A stretch of DNA of 32,717 nucleotides. Origin: UBA11869 sp964544965 (GTDB lineage Bacteria > Pseudomonadota > Gammaproteobacteria > Eutrophobiales > Eutrophobiaceae). Location: assembly GCA_964544965.1 (NCBI GenBank), contig CAZJED010000011.1, positions 1 through 32,717 of the forward strand, given 5' to 3'. Within the stretch, counting starts at the first letter, position 1; the number at the start of each line of letters is the position of its first letter. Of this stretch, positions 8,781-18,274 are shown piece after piece. The position numbers were made by a program, and so were the translations under genes. Under the pieces are notes generated by a model. It had not been told where the DNA came from, did not search any database, and saw only the letters and a list, made by a program, of their open reading frames with translations.

Positions 8781-9632
8781 TTAGCTTTTTTCCTCATTCG
8801 CTAATTTTTCCAATAAAGGGGATTTATTTATACCCTTGACAACAAAACCTTGCCACTTTTTAGGCAGTTTACTTTTTACCTCATTTGCCTTCTTTTTATC
8901 TATAAACTCAGCAAACACACAAGCTCCTGTACCTGTTAATTTTGAAACAGCATAATTTCCTAACCAATCCAACGCTTCTGCGACGTTACTATAATGGTTT
9001 CTTACGTACGATTCACAATCATTTTTTACACGTCCTTCTTGGAAGTCGCGTATTGTGATTCTAGGTGTATTCCGTGTCAAATCGCTTGCTGCAAAAACAG
9101 ACTTCGTCGAAATACTACAATCTGGATAAATAACCAAATAAAAACACTCGTTTAAATCAACTAGTGTTAATTCCTCTCCAACACCTTCAGCCCAAGCTGC
9201 ACCACCATGAATAAAAAACGGTATATCCGCGCCAAGTGATAAACCAATCTTGGTTAATTCCTCAACTGATAACCCTACATGCCACAATTCATTCAAAGCA
9301 ACTAAAGTAGTTGCAGCATCTGAACTACCGCCGCCCAAACCAGCGCCTATTGGTATATTTTTTTCTATACTAATATCTACGCCAAGTTTCGAGCCACTTA
9401 TTTCTTTAATTTTATTAGCGGCCTTGATAACTAAATCATTATTTTCATCAACAACTGAAGAATGTTTACTTCGTTTTATTAGCCCAGATTCTGTAATAGT
9501 AAAATCTATTTTGTCAGCCAACTCTATAAACTGAAAAACCGTTTGCAATAAATGATAGCCATCCGTCCTCTTACCAATTATGTGTAAAAATAAATTTAAC
9601 TTTGCCGTTGCTGGCCATCCAGAACTTCTCAC
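8781..9632 (-). CDS. ispE: 4-diphosphocytidyl-2-C-methyl-D-erythritol kinase
   Basis: This GHMP-family kinase of the MEP isoprenoid pathway has 283 residues, the same as the enteric enzyme. Visible features are the substrate-binding N-terminus WPATAKLNLFLHI with Lys11, the ATP loop PIGAGLGGGSSDAA (about residues 94-107), the catalytic Asp in GADIPFFI (Asp136), and the C-terminal LTGTGACVFAEF motif. It starts 4 bp after the lolB stop, indicating co-transcription and probably translational coupling. Confidence 0.96.
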   Translation of the reverse strand: MRSSGWPATAKLNLFLHIIGKRTDGYHLLQTVFQFIELADKIDFTITESGLIKRSKHSSVVDENNDLVIKAANKIKEISGSKLGVDISIEKNIPIGAGLGGGSSDAATTLVALNELWHVGLSVEELTKIGLSLGADIPFFIHGGAAWAEGVGEELTLVDLNECFYLVIYPDCSISTKSVFAASDLTRNTPRITIRDFQEGRVKNDCESYVRNHYSNVAEALDWLGNYAVSKLTGTGACVFAEFIDKKKANEVKSKLPKKWQGFVVKGINKSPLLEKLANEEKS

Positions 9633-9636
9633 TTAT

Positions 9637-10233
9637 TTATATTTCCCAGTTTTGTATTACTAATCTAAGCTGAATATTATTACTTCTAATGAATAATTTT
9701 TCAGGTAATGAAATATTTTCTTTTTCTGTATAACGTAAAATACTTATAAAAAATCCAGATTGCTTCATGTCTTTCAATCGTCCTTTTTCATCTAGCAAAA
9801 GCTGACTATATTTTACATTCGGTTCCGGTACCCCTCTCACCCAATATTTAAGTCCAGCAAGATTGACATCCCAACCAAGTTTTTCGCGAATTAAATTTTC
9901 AGGAGTATCAGAAGTAAAAACTTTATTTTTCGGAGTTATCATTACAACTCTATCTTCTGTTACTTTTAATAAATAAGTTCCTTGTCCTAAACCTGAAATA
10001 AATCGTAATTCATAACTAGTATTAAATTGGTCCCAATGTAAAAGAAATGTGGCACTATTATTTTCACTCTGTATAGCTGCACGACCCTTAATATTCCATG
10101 ATTCTATTTTATTAACTAAAGCTTGATGGTTTTGCCATTGCTGCAATTGCAAATCACTATCAACGTCGGGTATTGAACTGCAAGCGCTAATTAGCAATAA
10201 TATAATCGTAAAAAATAGGATTATTCTTTTCAA
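9637..10233 (-). CDS. lolB: Outer-membrane lipoprotein insertion protein LolB
   Basis: This 198-residue lipoprotein should receive lipoproteins from LolA and insert them in the outer membrane. The signal peptide ends in a lipobox, LISAC, with lipidated Cys18. LolB landmarks are SWNIKGRAAIQ, GTYLLKVTEDRV, LGWDVNLAGLKYWVRGVPEP, and the final FSIL/LRLVIQNWEI strand. Overall similarity in this family is low, so the call rests on these motifs together with the conserved position next to ispE and hemA. The start ATGA overlaps the stop of the upstream TPR gene by 4 bp. Confidence 0.88.
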   Translation of the reverse strand: MKRIILFFTIILLLISACSSIPDVDSDLQLQQWQNHQALVNKIESWNIKGRAAIQSENNSATFLLHWDQFNTSYELRFISGLGQGTYLLKVTEDRVVMITPKNKVFTSDTPENLIREKLGWDVNLAGLKYWVRGVPEPNVKYSQLLLDEKGRLKDMKQSGFFISILRYTEKENISLPEKLFIRSNNIQLRLVIQNWEI

Positions 10234-12014
10234 GGTATAAAACGTTCAATAACTTTTAGTAATCTATCATCTGCTGGTGTGTCTTTTAATGCTGTTTCCC
10301 AAACGTTTTTAGCAGCTTTTTCATTGCCCATTACCCAGTAAACTTCGCCAAGATGAGCTGCCACTTCGGGATCATTTCTCAAATCAATTGCCTTTCGTAA
10401 AAAATCAATTGCCTCATCTAATCTTCCTAGTCGATAAAGAACCCAGCCCATACTGTCTAAAATATAAAAATCTCCAGGGCTTAATTCATATGCACGTTTA
10501 ATATAGTTATATGCGTCTTCTAAACGTTCGCCTCTATCAGCAAGTGTGTAGCCAAGGGCATTTAGCGCGGCTGCATTACTAGGATCTTTTTCAATAATTG
10601 ACATAAGATCTGACTCCAAAATATCAAAACGATCTATCTTTTCTGCAAGCATCGCACGAGAATAAAGAAGATCGGGGTGACTTTGTTCCTCAATTGCCGT
10701 ATTAAATACACTTAAAGCTTCTTCAAAACGTTCCTCTTCTATTAATATTTCAGCTTCTGCTTGTATTAATATATTACGATTTGCATCTTTCGGTTTTTCA
10801 ATAGAACGAATATTAGTAAGTGCTTTCTCAATTTTTCCTTGTTTTGCAAGAATCAAACTTACCCGTATAAGTGCATCATAATAATTATCGCCTCCTTGTA
10901 CGTTAAAATAAAAATTATTGGCTCTATCTAATTGTTTTTTTTCTTCTGCTATTCTTCCTAAATAATAATTTGCATCAAACACATATTTTTTTAGTTCAAG
11001 AAGATTTTCAAAATACTTCTCCGCCTCGGAAGATTGATTTTGTTGAAGCGATAATAGACCAAGCGCATAAATTAGATCTGCATTATCTGGTTTTTTATTA
11101 TAAAGTAGCTCGAACTGCTCTCGTGCTTCATCGAAACGTTTAATGTCAGTTAATAATCTTGCGTATGTCATACGCAAATTAAAACTTTCAGCACGATCTT
11201 TTAGAACTGCCTCAAGCCAATTTAAAGCCTTTGTCATATTTCCATTACTCTTTAACAGGTATACGTAAGACATGGCTGCAGTATCATTCTCTGGTTTTAA
11301 TTCTAACACCCTCTCAAATAATGATTCGGCACGTTCAATATCACCAATCCGCGATGAAACAAGTGCATAGGCATATAAAGCATCGGTATCATTCATATGA
11401 TTTGTCATTAACCTTTCCATCAACTTTATCACCATGCCTTTATCCTTTTCGCTACCAAGAAAATTTGCCACCATCCATAATTTCTGATCAAAATCTCCGC
11501 CGGACACTTCTAAAATAATCTCAAGATGCCGAAGAGCTTCATCAAGATTATCCTTTCTCAAGTACATTACTGTTAGTACTTGATGTGGATCTGGATTCCT
11601 TGGTTCGACTTCAATCCAAAGCTTGGCTGCTTCATAACTAGCCTCATCATTACGTGCGTAAACAGCGATCCTTGTTGCGCGCTCTATAATTACTGGGTCA
11701 AGTGTCATTTTTGCTAAATCTAAGTAATGTTTGGTGGTTAGCTCAATTTTCCCACGGTGTCCGGCAATCTCAGCAACCATGATTTTGAAAAGAATATCCT
11801 TAGAAAGCTCAATTTCCGGTCTTTCTAAAACTATTTTTTGATTTTCTTGTGTATATGCCTTAACTGGTGATTGTTTTGAATCATTTGCTATTTCCTGTTT
11901 TGCTGATGTTTCAGAACTAGGTACTCCCGCGCACCCACCAAACAGGAAAATCAACGGAAATACCATTAGTTCAAAAAAGACTTTATATTTTGAAAATTCG
12001 ACCATAATTATCAT
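10230..12014 (-). CDS. TPR-repeat lipoprotein next to lolB
   Basis: This 594-residue protein carries a lipoprotein signal peptide (lipobox FGGCAG, Cys28) followed by a chain of tetratricopeptide repeats, about ten or more, through most of its length. Examples are LEVSGGDFDQKLW, DALYAYALVSSRIGDIERAESLFERVLELKPEN and NALGYTLADRGERLEDAYNYIKRAYELSPGD. Such proteins upstream of lolB are widespread in Gammaproteobacteria. They are presumed periplasm-facing scaffolds, but no specific function is established. Either the ATG at 12014 or the one at 12005 could be the start, since neither has a clear Shine-Dalgarno. It is divergent from hemA across a 246-bp region in which I see no other gene. Confidence 0.85.
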   Translation of the reverse strand: MIIMVEFSKYKVFFELMVFPLIFLFGGCAGVPSSETSAKQEIANDSKQSPVKAYTQENQKIVLERPEIELSKDILFKIMVAEIAGHRGKIELTTKHYLDLAKMTLDPVIIERATRIAVYARNDEASYEAAKLWIEVEPRNPDPHQVLTVMYLRKDNLDEALRHLEIILEVSGGDFDQKLWMVANFLGSEKDKGMVIKLMERLMTNHMNDTDALYAYALVSSRIGDIERAESLFERVLELKPENDTAAMSYVYLLKSNGNMTKALNWLEAVLKDRAESFNLRMTYARLLTDIKRFDEAREQFELLYNKKPDNADLIYALGLLSLQQNQSSEAEKYFENLLELKKYVFDANYYLGRIAEEKKQLDRANNFYFNVQGGDNYYDALIRVSLILAKQGKIEKALTNIRSIEKPKDANRNILIQAEAEILIEEERFEEALSVFNTAIEEQSHPDLLYSRAMLAEKIDRFDILESDLMSIIEKDPSNAAALNALGYTLADRGERLEDAYNYIKRAYELSPGDFYILDSMGWVLYRLGRLDEAIDFLRKAIDLRNDPEVAAHLGEVYWVMGNEKAAKNVWETALKDTPADDRLLKVIERFIP

Positions 12015-12260
12015 TTTTCATGGTTTTTGATAACTTATTTTCTCAGATTAAGCTTAAAAATAATACAGGATTTCAATATCCTATAAATTTTAAGGCTGAT
12101 GATGTATATACTATTAGGATTATACAATTCTGGATTTGTTCAACATGCTAGCTTGAATTATATTTGTTGAAAATCTAATGAATATTTTACCTATTATCGC
12201 TTGTATTAATTTAACTCATGGCACAAAATTTTCTTTCAATATTCGTGAATTATCAAAATT

Positions 12261-13535
12261 ATGACGCTTTTTGCCTACGGAATTAATCATTCAACAGCTC
12301 CCGTTGATATTCGGGAAAAGGTGTGTTTTGGTAATGAAATCATGCCCGATGCATTAAACGAGTTAAAACATCAAAATGGTGTTTATGAAGCAGCGATCCT
12401 GTCAACCTGCAATCGCACAGAAATTTACTGCAATATTGATCAAGAAAAAAATCATGCTCCCATAGATTGGCTACATAATTATCATGGTATGAAAAAAGGA
12501 CTGCTAAAGCCTTTTTTATATGAACATCCTGATGAAAATGCTGTGCGTCATGTTTTACGTGTCGCAAGTGGTCTTGACTCAATGATTCTCGGTGAAACAC
12601 AAGTCTTGGGGCAACTGAAAAATGCTTATCAAGAAGCAATTAATGCAGGATGTATAGGTCATCAATTAAATCGTCTATTTCAACATTCATTTCATGTTGC
12701 AAAAGAAATAAGAAGTAATACAGCAATTGGGAACCATCCTGTATCTGTCGCTTATGCTGCAGTAAGATTGGCGCAACAAATTTTTGGCAACCTGAATGAT
12801 AAAACTGCATTATTAATTGGTGCAGGGGAAACAATCGAACTCGTAATTAAACATTTACATGAAAGCGGCTTAAAGCGAATGATTATTGCTAATAGAACAT
12901 TAGAAAGATCACAGGAACTAGCAAAAGAATATTCTATTTATACAATACATATAGGAGATATCGCTAAGCATCTGGCTGAAACAGATATTGTTATTTCTTG
13001 TACTGCTAGCTCGCTACCTATTATTGGTAAGGGAACTGTTGAAGAAATAATAAAAATCAGGAAATACAAACCGATGTTTATGGTTGATATAGCAATCCCT
13101 CGTGATATTGAAGCTGGTGTTGGAGAATTAGACGACGTTTATTTATATAGTGTTGATGATTTAAAAGATATAGTTCAAGTAAACTTAAAAAATCGTAGAT
13201 ATGCTGCGAAACAAGCTGAACAAATAATTGATATACAGGCGCAAGAATTTATGGACTGGATTAATTCGCTTGAAGCCGTCTCTACAATTAGGGCATTACG
13301 TGGGCAAGCGGAAAGAATACAAGAAGAAGTTTTACAAAAAGGATTATCTAGAATAAAAAAAGGAGATATCCCTGAGGCAATATTACTCGAAGCAGTTCAT
13401 ACACTAACTAATAAATTGATCCATGAGCCTAGTTTCAAATTAAAAAATGCAAGCTCTAAAAATAGAGATGATTTATTAAAAGCAGCGGAAGAACTCTATG
13501 GCCTAAAGAATAACAATATAAAGAATAAAGAATAA
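12261..13535 (+). CDS. hemA: Glutamyl-tRNA reductase
   Basis: This 424-residue enzyme reduces glutamyl-tRNA(Glu) to glutamate-1-semialdehyde, the first step of C5 tetrapyrrole (heme) synthesis. The N-terminus FAYGINHSTAPVDIREKV is typical, and the catalytic Cys50 is in LSTCNRTEIY. SGLDSMILGETQVLGQLK, the NADPH-binding VLLIGAGETIEL-like segment and a C-terminal helical dimerisation domain follow. It fits the local heme demand, since two c-type cytochromes are encoded downstream. It leads the hemA-prfA-prmC-moeB run, the usual gammaproteobacterial order. Confidence 0.97.
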   Translation: MTLFAYGINHSTAPVDIREKVCFGNEIMPDALNELKHQNGVYEAAILSTCNRTEIYCNIDQEKNHAPIDWLHNYHGMKKGLLKPFLYEHPDENAVRHVLRVASGLDSMILGETQVLGQLKNAYQEAINAGCIGHQLNRLFQHSFHVAKEIRSNTAIGNHPVSVAYAAVRLAQQIFGNLNDKTALLIGAGETIELVIKHLHESGLKRMIIANRTLERSQELAKEYSIYTIHIGDIAKHLAETDIVISCTASSLPIIGKGTVEEIIKIRKYKPMFMVDIAIPRDIEAGVGELDDVYLYSVDDLKDIVQVNLKNRRYAAKQAEQIIDIQAQEFMDWINSLEAVSTIRALRGQAERIQEEVLQKGLSRIKKGDIPEAILLEAVHTLTNKLIHEPSFKLKNASSKNRDDLLKAAEELYGLKNNNIKNKE

Positions 13536-13572
13536 TATAAATTATTATTAGTTACCCCCCCTAATCATAAAA

Positions 13573-14655
13573 ATGAAAGATTCACTACAATTAAAACTAG
13601 AAAGATTAATAGAGCGTCAAGAAGAACTAGAAGGGCTGCTTTCCGACCCGGACGTTATTAGTAACCAAAATAAGTTTCGTGAACTGTCGCAAGAATACTC
13701 AGAAATTAAACCAATTGTTGTTTGTTTTAACAATTATCTTAATACAAACAAAAACATCGAAAACTCCAGAGAAATGCTAAAAGAAAATGATAAAGAAATT
13801 CAAGAACTTGCTGAGGATGAAATTAAAAAAGCAGAAATAAAATCAAAAAAACTAGAAACTGAACTTCAAGTACTATTACTGCCAAAAGACCCCAATGATA
13901 ATAGTAATATATTTCTTGAAATACGCGCTGGAACAGGTGGAGAGGAAGCGGCTCTCTTTTCTGGTGATCTTATGCGAATGTATGCGCGTTATGCTGAAAT
14001 AAAAAAATGGGAAGTTGAATATATTAGTATATCGGAGAGTGATTTGGAGGGTTACAAAGAAGTAATTATGAGAATTATTGGTAGAGGGGCTTACTCAAGA
14101 TTAAAATTTGAATCGGGGGCCCATCGTGTGCAACGAGTGCCAGAAACAGAATCTCAGGGTCGTATACATACATCTGCCTGTACAGTCGCGGTACTACCTG
14201 AAGTTGAAGAAGTCAATGAAATAAATATAAATACAACTGATTTGCGGATAGATACATTTCGTGCATCAGGAGCGGGTGGTCAACATGTAAATAAGACAGA
14301 TTCTGCAATTAGAATAACTCATCTACCAACAAATACTGTTGTTGAATGCCAAGACGAGCGTTCACAACATAAAAATAAAGCGCGAGCAATGTCTTTATTG
14401 CAAGCAAAATTATTAAAAACCGAACGTGAACAACAAAAAAATGAGCAAGCTGAGAACAGACGCGATCTTGTTGGTAGTGGGGATAGATCTGAAAGAATAC
14501 GAACATATAATTTTCCTCAAGGACGCATTACTGACCATAGAATAAATTTAACGCTTTACAAATTGGAAAATTTTATGGAAGGTAATATTGATGTTGTCAT
14601 TGAACCTCTAATAAACGAGTATCAGGCTGACCTCTTAGCATCATTAAACGAATAA
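13573..14655 (+). CDS. prfA: Peptide chain release factor 1
   Basis: RF1 recognises UAA and UAG stop codons and triggers peptide release. The 360 residues equal the E. coli length. The universal GGQ is at residues 235-237 in SGAGGQHVN, and the codon-recognition tripeptide P-E-T at 190-192 (RVPETESQGRIHTSA) is the RF1-type PxT rather than the RF2-type SPF. Five bp separate it from prmC, whose product methylates the GGQ glutamine, so enzyme and substrate are encoded together. Confidence 0.97.
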   Translation: MKDSLQLKLERLIERQEELEGLLSDPDVISNQNKFRELSQEYSEIKPIVVCFNNYLNTNKNIENSREMLKENDKEIQELAEDEIKKAEIKSKKLETELQVLLLPKDPNDNSNIFLEIRAGTGGEEAALFSGDLMRMYARYAEIKKWEVEYISISESDLEGYKEVIMRIIGRGAYSRLKFESGAHRVQRVPETESQGRIHTSACTVAVLPEVEEVNEININTTDLRIDTFRASGAGGQHVNKTDSAIRITHLPTNTVVECQDERSQHKNKARAMSLLQAKLLKTEREQQKNEQAENRRDLVGSGDRSERIRTYNFPQGRITDHRINLTLYKLENFMEGNIDVVIEPLINEYQADLLASLNE

Positions 14656-14660
14656 AAAAT

Positions 14661-15503
14661 ATGCAAATCTATGATGCAATTAAATATGGAACCCAAAAAC
14701 TTGATTCATTAAATAGCAAAAGAATTGATTCAGAAATATTGCTTTGCACTATTTTAAAATGTAATCGTTCGAGACTTTACGCTTATCCAGATAAAGTGCT
14801 ATCTAAAACTAATATAAAAAAATTTGAAGAACTCATTAATAAACGTTCAAAAGGTTACCCAATCGCCTATATTACAAAACAAAAAGAGTTTTGGTCGCAT
14901 AAATTATATATTAATGAGAATATACTAATACCGAGACCAGAAACTGAATTGTTAGTTGAAAAATCGCTAGAATTAATATCAACTTATCCTTTAAATAAAA
15001 TCCTTGAATTAGGAACAGGCTCTGGTGCTATAGCAATTGCATTAGCATCCGAGAATTCTGCGATAGATATAGAAGCTACCGATATAAAAGATGATGCTAT
15101 TAAAATTGCACGTAATAATGCTGATTTATATAAAATTAATAATATTAAATTTATTACATCAGACTGGTTTAGTACTATTAAAAAAAACGATTATGATTTA
15201 ATTGTAAGCAACCCCCCTTATATAGCTAGTAACGACCCAAACTTAAGAAATCATGATATTAAATTTGAGCCTGAATCAGCCTTAGTTTCAGGAAATGATG
15301 GTCTTGATGATCTACAAAAAATTATTCAAGAATCTGGTAATTATTTAAAAAATCATGGGTGGTTAATAGTTGAACATGCTTATAATCAAGGGATGAAAGT
15401 AAGAAAATTATTTCTTGATAATGACTTTTCTTCGACAACAATCAAAGATTACAATAAATTAGAAAGGGTTACCTTCGGTAAATTATTAAAAAAGAATGGA
15501 TGA
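14661..15503 (+). CDS. prmC: Release-factor glutamine methyltransferase
   Basis: This 280-residue SAM-dependent methyltransferase modifies the GGQ glutamine of RF1 and RF2. The N-terminal helical domain is followed by IPRPETELLVE, the SAM-binding ELGTGSGAIAIALA (GTGSG at 118-122), and the catalytic NPPY at 184-187. It is tightly coupled to prfA (5 bp) and overlaps the next gene by 8 bp. Confidence 0.95.
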   Translation: MQIYDAIKYGTQKLDSLNSKRIDSEILLCTILKCNRSRLYAYPDKVLSKTNIKKFEELINKRSKGYPIAYITKQKEFWSHKLYINENILIPRPETELLVEKSLELISTYPLNKILELGTGSGAIAIALASENSAIDIEATDIKDDAIKIARNNADLYKINNIKFITSDWFSTIKKNDYDLIVSNPPYIASNDPNLRNHDIKFEPESALVSGNDGLDDLQKIIQESGNYLKNHGWLIVEHAYNQGMKVRKLFLDNDFSSTTIKDYNKLERVTFGKLLKKNG

Positions 15504-16236
15504 TAAACAACTATTAAGATATAGCAGGCAAATTATGTTGCCTGAAATTGATATTAATGGGCAAGAAAGAATAAAAAAATCAAAGATTCTGCTTGTAGGA
15601 CTTGGCGGGCTTGGCTCTCCAATTTCAATATATCTAGCGGCTGCAGGCGTTGGAGAGCTTATAATTGTAGATTTTGATAAAGTCGACCTTAGTAACCTGC
15701 AACGGCAAATACTACATAAAACTAAAGATATAAACCGACTAAAAATTGATTCGGCAAAGGAGCATTTGCTCGAACTTAACCCAGAGATTAATATTCACAC
15801 AATTAATAAGAAATTATCTGAAAATGATCTAATAAATGAAGCAAAAAAATCGAATGTTATTATCGATGCAAGTGATAACTTTGATACCAGGTTTTTATTA
15901 AATAAAATTTCAGTAAAATCAAAAATACCTCTTGTTTCAGGTGCAGCAATACGCTTTGAGGGCCAAGTAACTGTTTTTAACCCATCGCAAAAAATATCTC
16001 CCTGCTATAGATGTTTATATAGCGAAGATGCTTCCTCGGAGGAATCTTGCACAGCTAACGGTGTGTTTGCCCCTTTATTAGGAATTGTGGGGAGTATTCA
16101 AGCTAATGAAGCACTAAAACTTATTCTTAATTTGGGAGAAAGCATACAAGGCAAATTACTATTAATAGATGCATTAAACATGGAATTTAATGAAGTATTT
16201 CTAAACAAAGATCCCTCCTGCCCTATTTGCAATTAA
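15496..16236 (+). CDS. moeB: ThiF/MoeB-family adenylyltransferase (E1-like)
   Basis: This 246-residue member of the ThiF/MoeB/HesA family adenylates the C-terminal Gly of small ubiquitin-like sulfur carriers. The nucleotide loop is GLGGLGSP, followed by DFDKVDLSNLQRQ, with the conserved RQ and Asp typical of the family. Two zinc-binding CxxC pairs (CYRC and CPIC) are present. The ESCTANGVFAPLLGIVGSIQANEALK segment resembles MoeB. No rhodanese domain is fused. Its usual gammaproteobacterial place, after prmC, favours MoeB (molybdopterin synthase activation). ThiF (thiamine) cannot be excluded because no moaD or thiS lies nearby. Its stop is 4 bp from that of the convergent tpx. Confidence 0.88.
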   Translation: MDDKQLLRYSRQIMLPEIDINGQERIKKSKILLVGLGGLGSPISIYLAAAGVGELIIVDFDKVDLSNLQRQILHKTKDINRLKIDSAKEHLLELNPEINIHTINKKLSENDLINEAKKSNVIIDASDNFDTRFLLNKISVKSKIPLVSGAAIRFEGQVTVFNPSQKISPCYRCLYSEDASSEESCTANGVFAPLLGIVGSIQANEALKLILNLGESIQGKLLLIDALNMEFNEVFLNKDPSCPICN

Positions 16237-16240
16237 AACA

Positions 16241-16747
16241 TTAACTGGCATCAAGTAATTTTATAGCAGCATCATAATCAGGTTCGTGTGCAATTTCAGG
16301 AACCAATTCAGAATGAGTCACTATATTCTCTTCGTTAAGAACTACGATGGCACGAGCTGTTATACCAGCTAGTGGTCCATCAGTAATTAATACACCGTAA
16401 TCTTTAGCAAAGTTTCGTGAACGCATCATTGACAATGTTATTACATTATCAAGATTTTCTGTTTTACAAAAACGTGACATCGCAAATGGCAAATCCGCTG
16501 ATATTGTAATAAATAAAATATTTGTTTTTTCTTTAGCTAATTTATCAATTTTTTTTGTTGATAGTGCACAAACCGGGGTGTCTAGACTAGGCACTATACT
16601 AAGTAATTTCTTTTTACCTTGATAAGCAGCAAGTGAGATTTCTTCCATATCAGAATTAACTAAAACAAAATCCGGTGCATTCTCGCCTATCTTTGGAAGT
16701 TCTCCGTTCGTGTTAATCTGGTTACCTTGTAGTGTTATAGTGGCCAT
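16241..16747 (-). CDS. tpx: Thiol peroxidase (atypical 2-Cys peroxiredoxin)
   Basis: This 168-residue Tpx has the same length as E. coli Tpx. The peroxidatic Cys60 is in PSLDTPVCALST with Thr57 completing the TxxC motif, and the resolving Cys94 is in SRFCKTENL. Both cysteines are present, so it should reduce lipid and other hydroperoxides with thioredoxin. It begins 2 bp after gcvH, so the two are likely co-transcribed. It ends 4 bp from moeB with no room for a conventional terminator. Confidence 0.96.
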   Translation of the reverse strand: MATITLQGNQINTNGELPKIGENAPDFVLVNSDMEEISLAAYQGKKKLLSIVPSLDTPVCALSTKKIDKLAKEKTNILFITISADLPFAMSRFCKTENLDNVITLSMMRSRNFAKDYGVLITDGPLAGITARAIVVLNEENIVTHSELVPEIAHEPDYDAAIKLLDAS

Positions 16748-16749
16748 AA

Positions 16750-17139
16750 TTAATCCTCACCAATTAATTCAAAATAACTATTTGCATCTATTAATTCATC
16801 TAATTCTGTATCATCACTAGCTTTTAATAAAAATATCCATCCTTCGCTATATGGGTCTGAGTTTATTAAATTAGGATTTTCCTCTAACTCAGCATTAATC
16901 TCAGTAACTATACCACTCAATGGACAATATATATCAGAAGTCGATTTAACTGATTCAATCACTGCGCATTCATCTGCTTGAGAATATTCTTTTCCTTCTT
17001 CTGGTGGTTCAACAAACACTATATCCCCCAATTCATCTTGTGCAAAATCAGTAACACCAATACGAAAATTGTTTTTACCAATATTCTCGACCCAGATATG
17101 TGCATTTGTATACTTTAAATTACTCGGAATATCGTGCAT
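16750..17139 (-). CDS. gcvH: Glycine cleavage system H protein
   Basis: This 129-residue lipoyl carrier has the usual length. The lipoylation site is Lys65 in IESVKSTSDIYCPLSG, and the N-terminal YTNAHIWVE and the WIFLLKASD segment are typical. It carries the aminomethyl intermediate between GcvP and GcvT, neither of which is encoded here, so it is separated from the rest of the system. A role as a general lipoate carrier is possible, because H proteins take part in lipoate relay in some bacteria. The sequence looks canonical, not like the divergent LbpA proteins of sulfur oxidisers. Confidence 0.94.
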   Translation of the reverse strand: MHDIPSNLKYTNAHIWVENIGKNNFRIGVTDFAQDELGDIVFVEPPEEGKEYSQADECAVIESVKSTSDIYCPLSGIVTEINAELEENPNLINSDPYSEGWIFLLKASDDTELDELIDANSYFELIGED

Positions 17140-17230
17140 CTCAATTATTCTCTTAATTTTCTATACTTAATTATAAATCATTGCAAAATTTTTTGACAAA
17201 AAAATATATGCTTAATTTTAGTAAAATTTT

Positions 17231-18274
17231 TTAATCAGCAAATATTACTAAATGATCAATTTCTAATTTTATTCCAATTGGTTCATTAATAGGATGATCG
17301 TGATGACTTGGAATAAGACTTTGTACGTGTAAACCATTTTTCATTTCAAGTGTATATAAAAATTCAGCGCCTCTAAACACTTTGCTTATAACAACAGCGG
17401 TTATTTCACTATCATCATCATGCAAAATATCATCTGGTCTAATTAAAACACGGACCTTCTCCCCTTTTGTGAGATTATCTGGTATATAGCCTTTTATATT
17501 ACCAATGTCAGTTTTAACCTCTTTATTATTTATAACCTCTCCAGATATAAACACACCTTCACCAACAAAATCAGCAACGTCTGGTGTTTTAGGCATATGA
17601 TATAAATTAAAAGCTGTATCCCATTGTCTTAATTTTCCGTCCTTAATCACACCAATTGCATCTGCCATTGCAAATGCCTCTAGTTGATTATGAGTAACCA
17701 TAATAGTAGTTATTCCGTCTTGCTTTAAAATAGATCGTAATTCATGTGCTAACTGTTCACGAAGCTCAATATCTAAACTAGCAAATGGTTCATCCAGTAG
17801 TAATACGCCTGGACGAGGCGCCATTGCTCTGGCTAATGCTACGCGTTGTTGTTGCCCTCCCGATAATTGATGAGGAAACTTATTAATTTGATCGTCTAAA
17901 TCCAATAATTCTATTAACTCATCTAATCTCTGTTTAATTCTTTTTTGTTGAAGATTCTTCAACCCAAAAATAATATTTTCTGAAACAGACATATGGGGGA
18001 ACAAAACATAATCCTGAAAAACCATTCCGATATTTCTTTGCTCAACTGGTATGTAATGATTAGGATTATTTATTATTATGCCCTTAATCAAAATTTCGCC
18101 TCTTTCAGGTATTTCAAACCCAGCGATACAACGTAAGAGTGAAGTTTTACCGCAACCACTTGGCCCTAACAAACAAGCAATATCAATTTCTCCCAAACAA
18201 AATGATATGTTATTTAATATTGAACGCCCATCAATTGATAATGACAGATCTCTTATTTCAATTGCTTTATTCAT
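17231..18274 (-). CDS. fbpC: Iron(III) ABC transporter ATP-binding protein
   Basis: This 347-residue ATPase has Walker A GPSGCGKT at residues 37-44, signature LSGGQQQRVALARA, Walker B VLLLDEPFASLD and the switch His in MVTHNQLEA. A C-terminal TOBE-like regulatory domain starts around residue 240 (VFISGEVINNKEVKTDIG). The length, domain order and neighbours fit the FbpC/FutC type rather than the short ThiQ. It overlaps the permease gene by 8 bp, and energises import by FbpB. Confidence 0.92.
   Translation of the reverse strand: MNKAIEIRDLSLSIDGRSILNNISFCLGEIDIACLLGPSGCGKTSLLRCIAGFEIPERGEILIKGIIINNPNHYIPVEQRNIGMVFQDYVLFPHMSVSENIIFGLKNLQQKRIKQRLDELIELLDLDDQINKFPHQLSGGQQQRVALARAMAPRPGVLLLDEPFASLDIELREQLAHELRSILKQDGITTIMVTHNQLEAFAMADAIGVIKDGKLRQWDTAFNLYHMPKTPDVADFVGEGVFISGEVINNKEVKTDIGNIKGYIPDNLTKGEKVRVLIRPDDILHDDDSEITAVVISKVFRGAEFLYTLEMKNGLHVQSLIPSHHDHPINEPIGIKLEIDHLVIFAD

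Noticed and set aside
12015..12260. A small gene or a clear promoter between the TPR lipoprotein and hemA
   Set aside because: Only short frames without ribosome-binding sites and weak promoter-like matches with poor spacing are present, so I report none.
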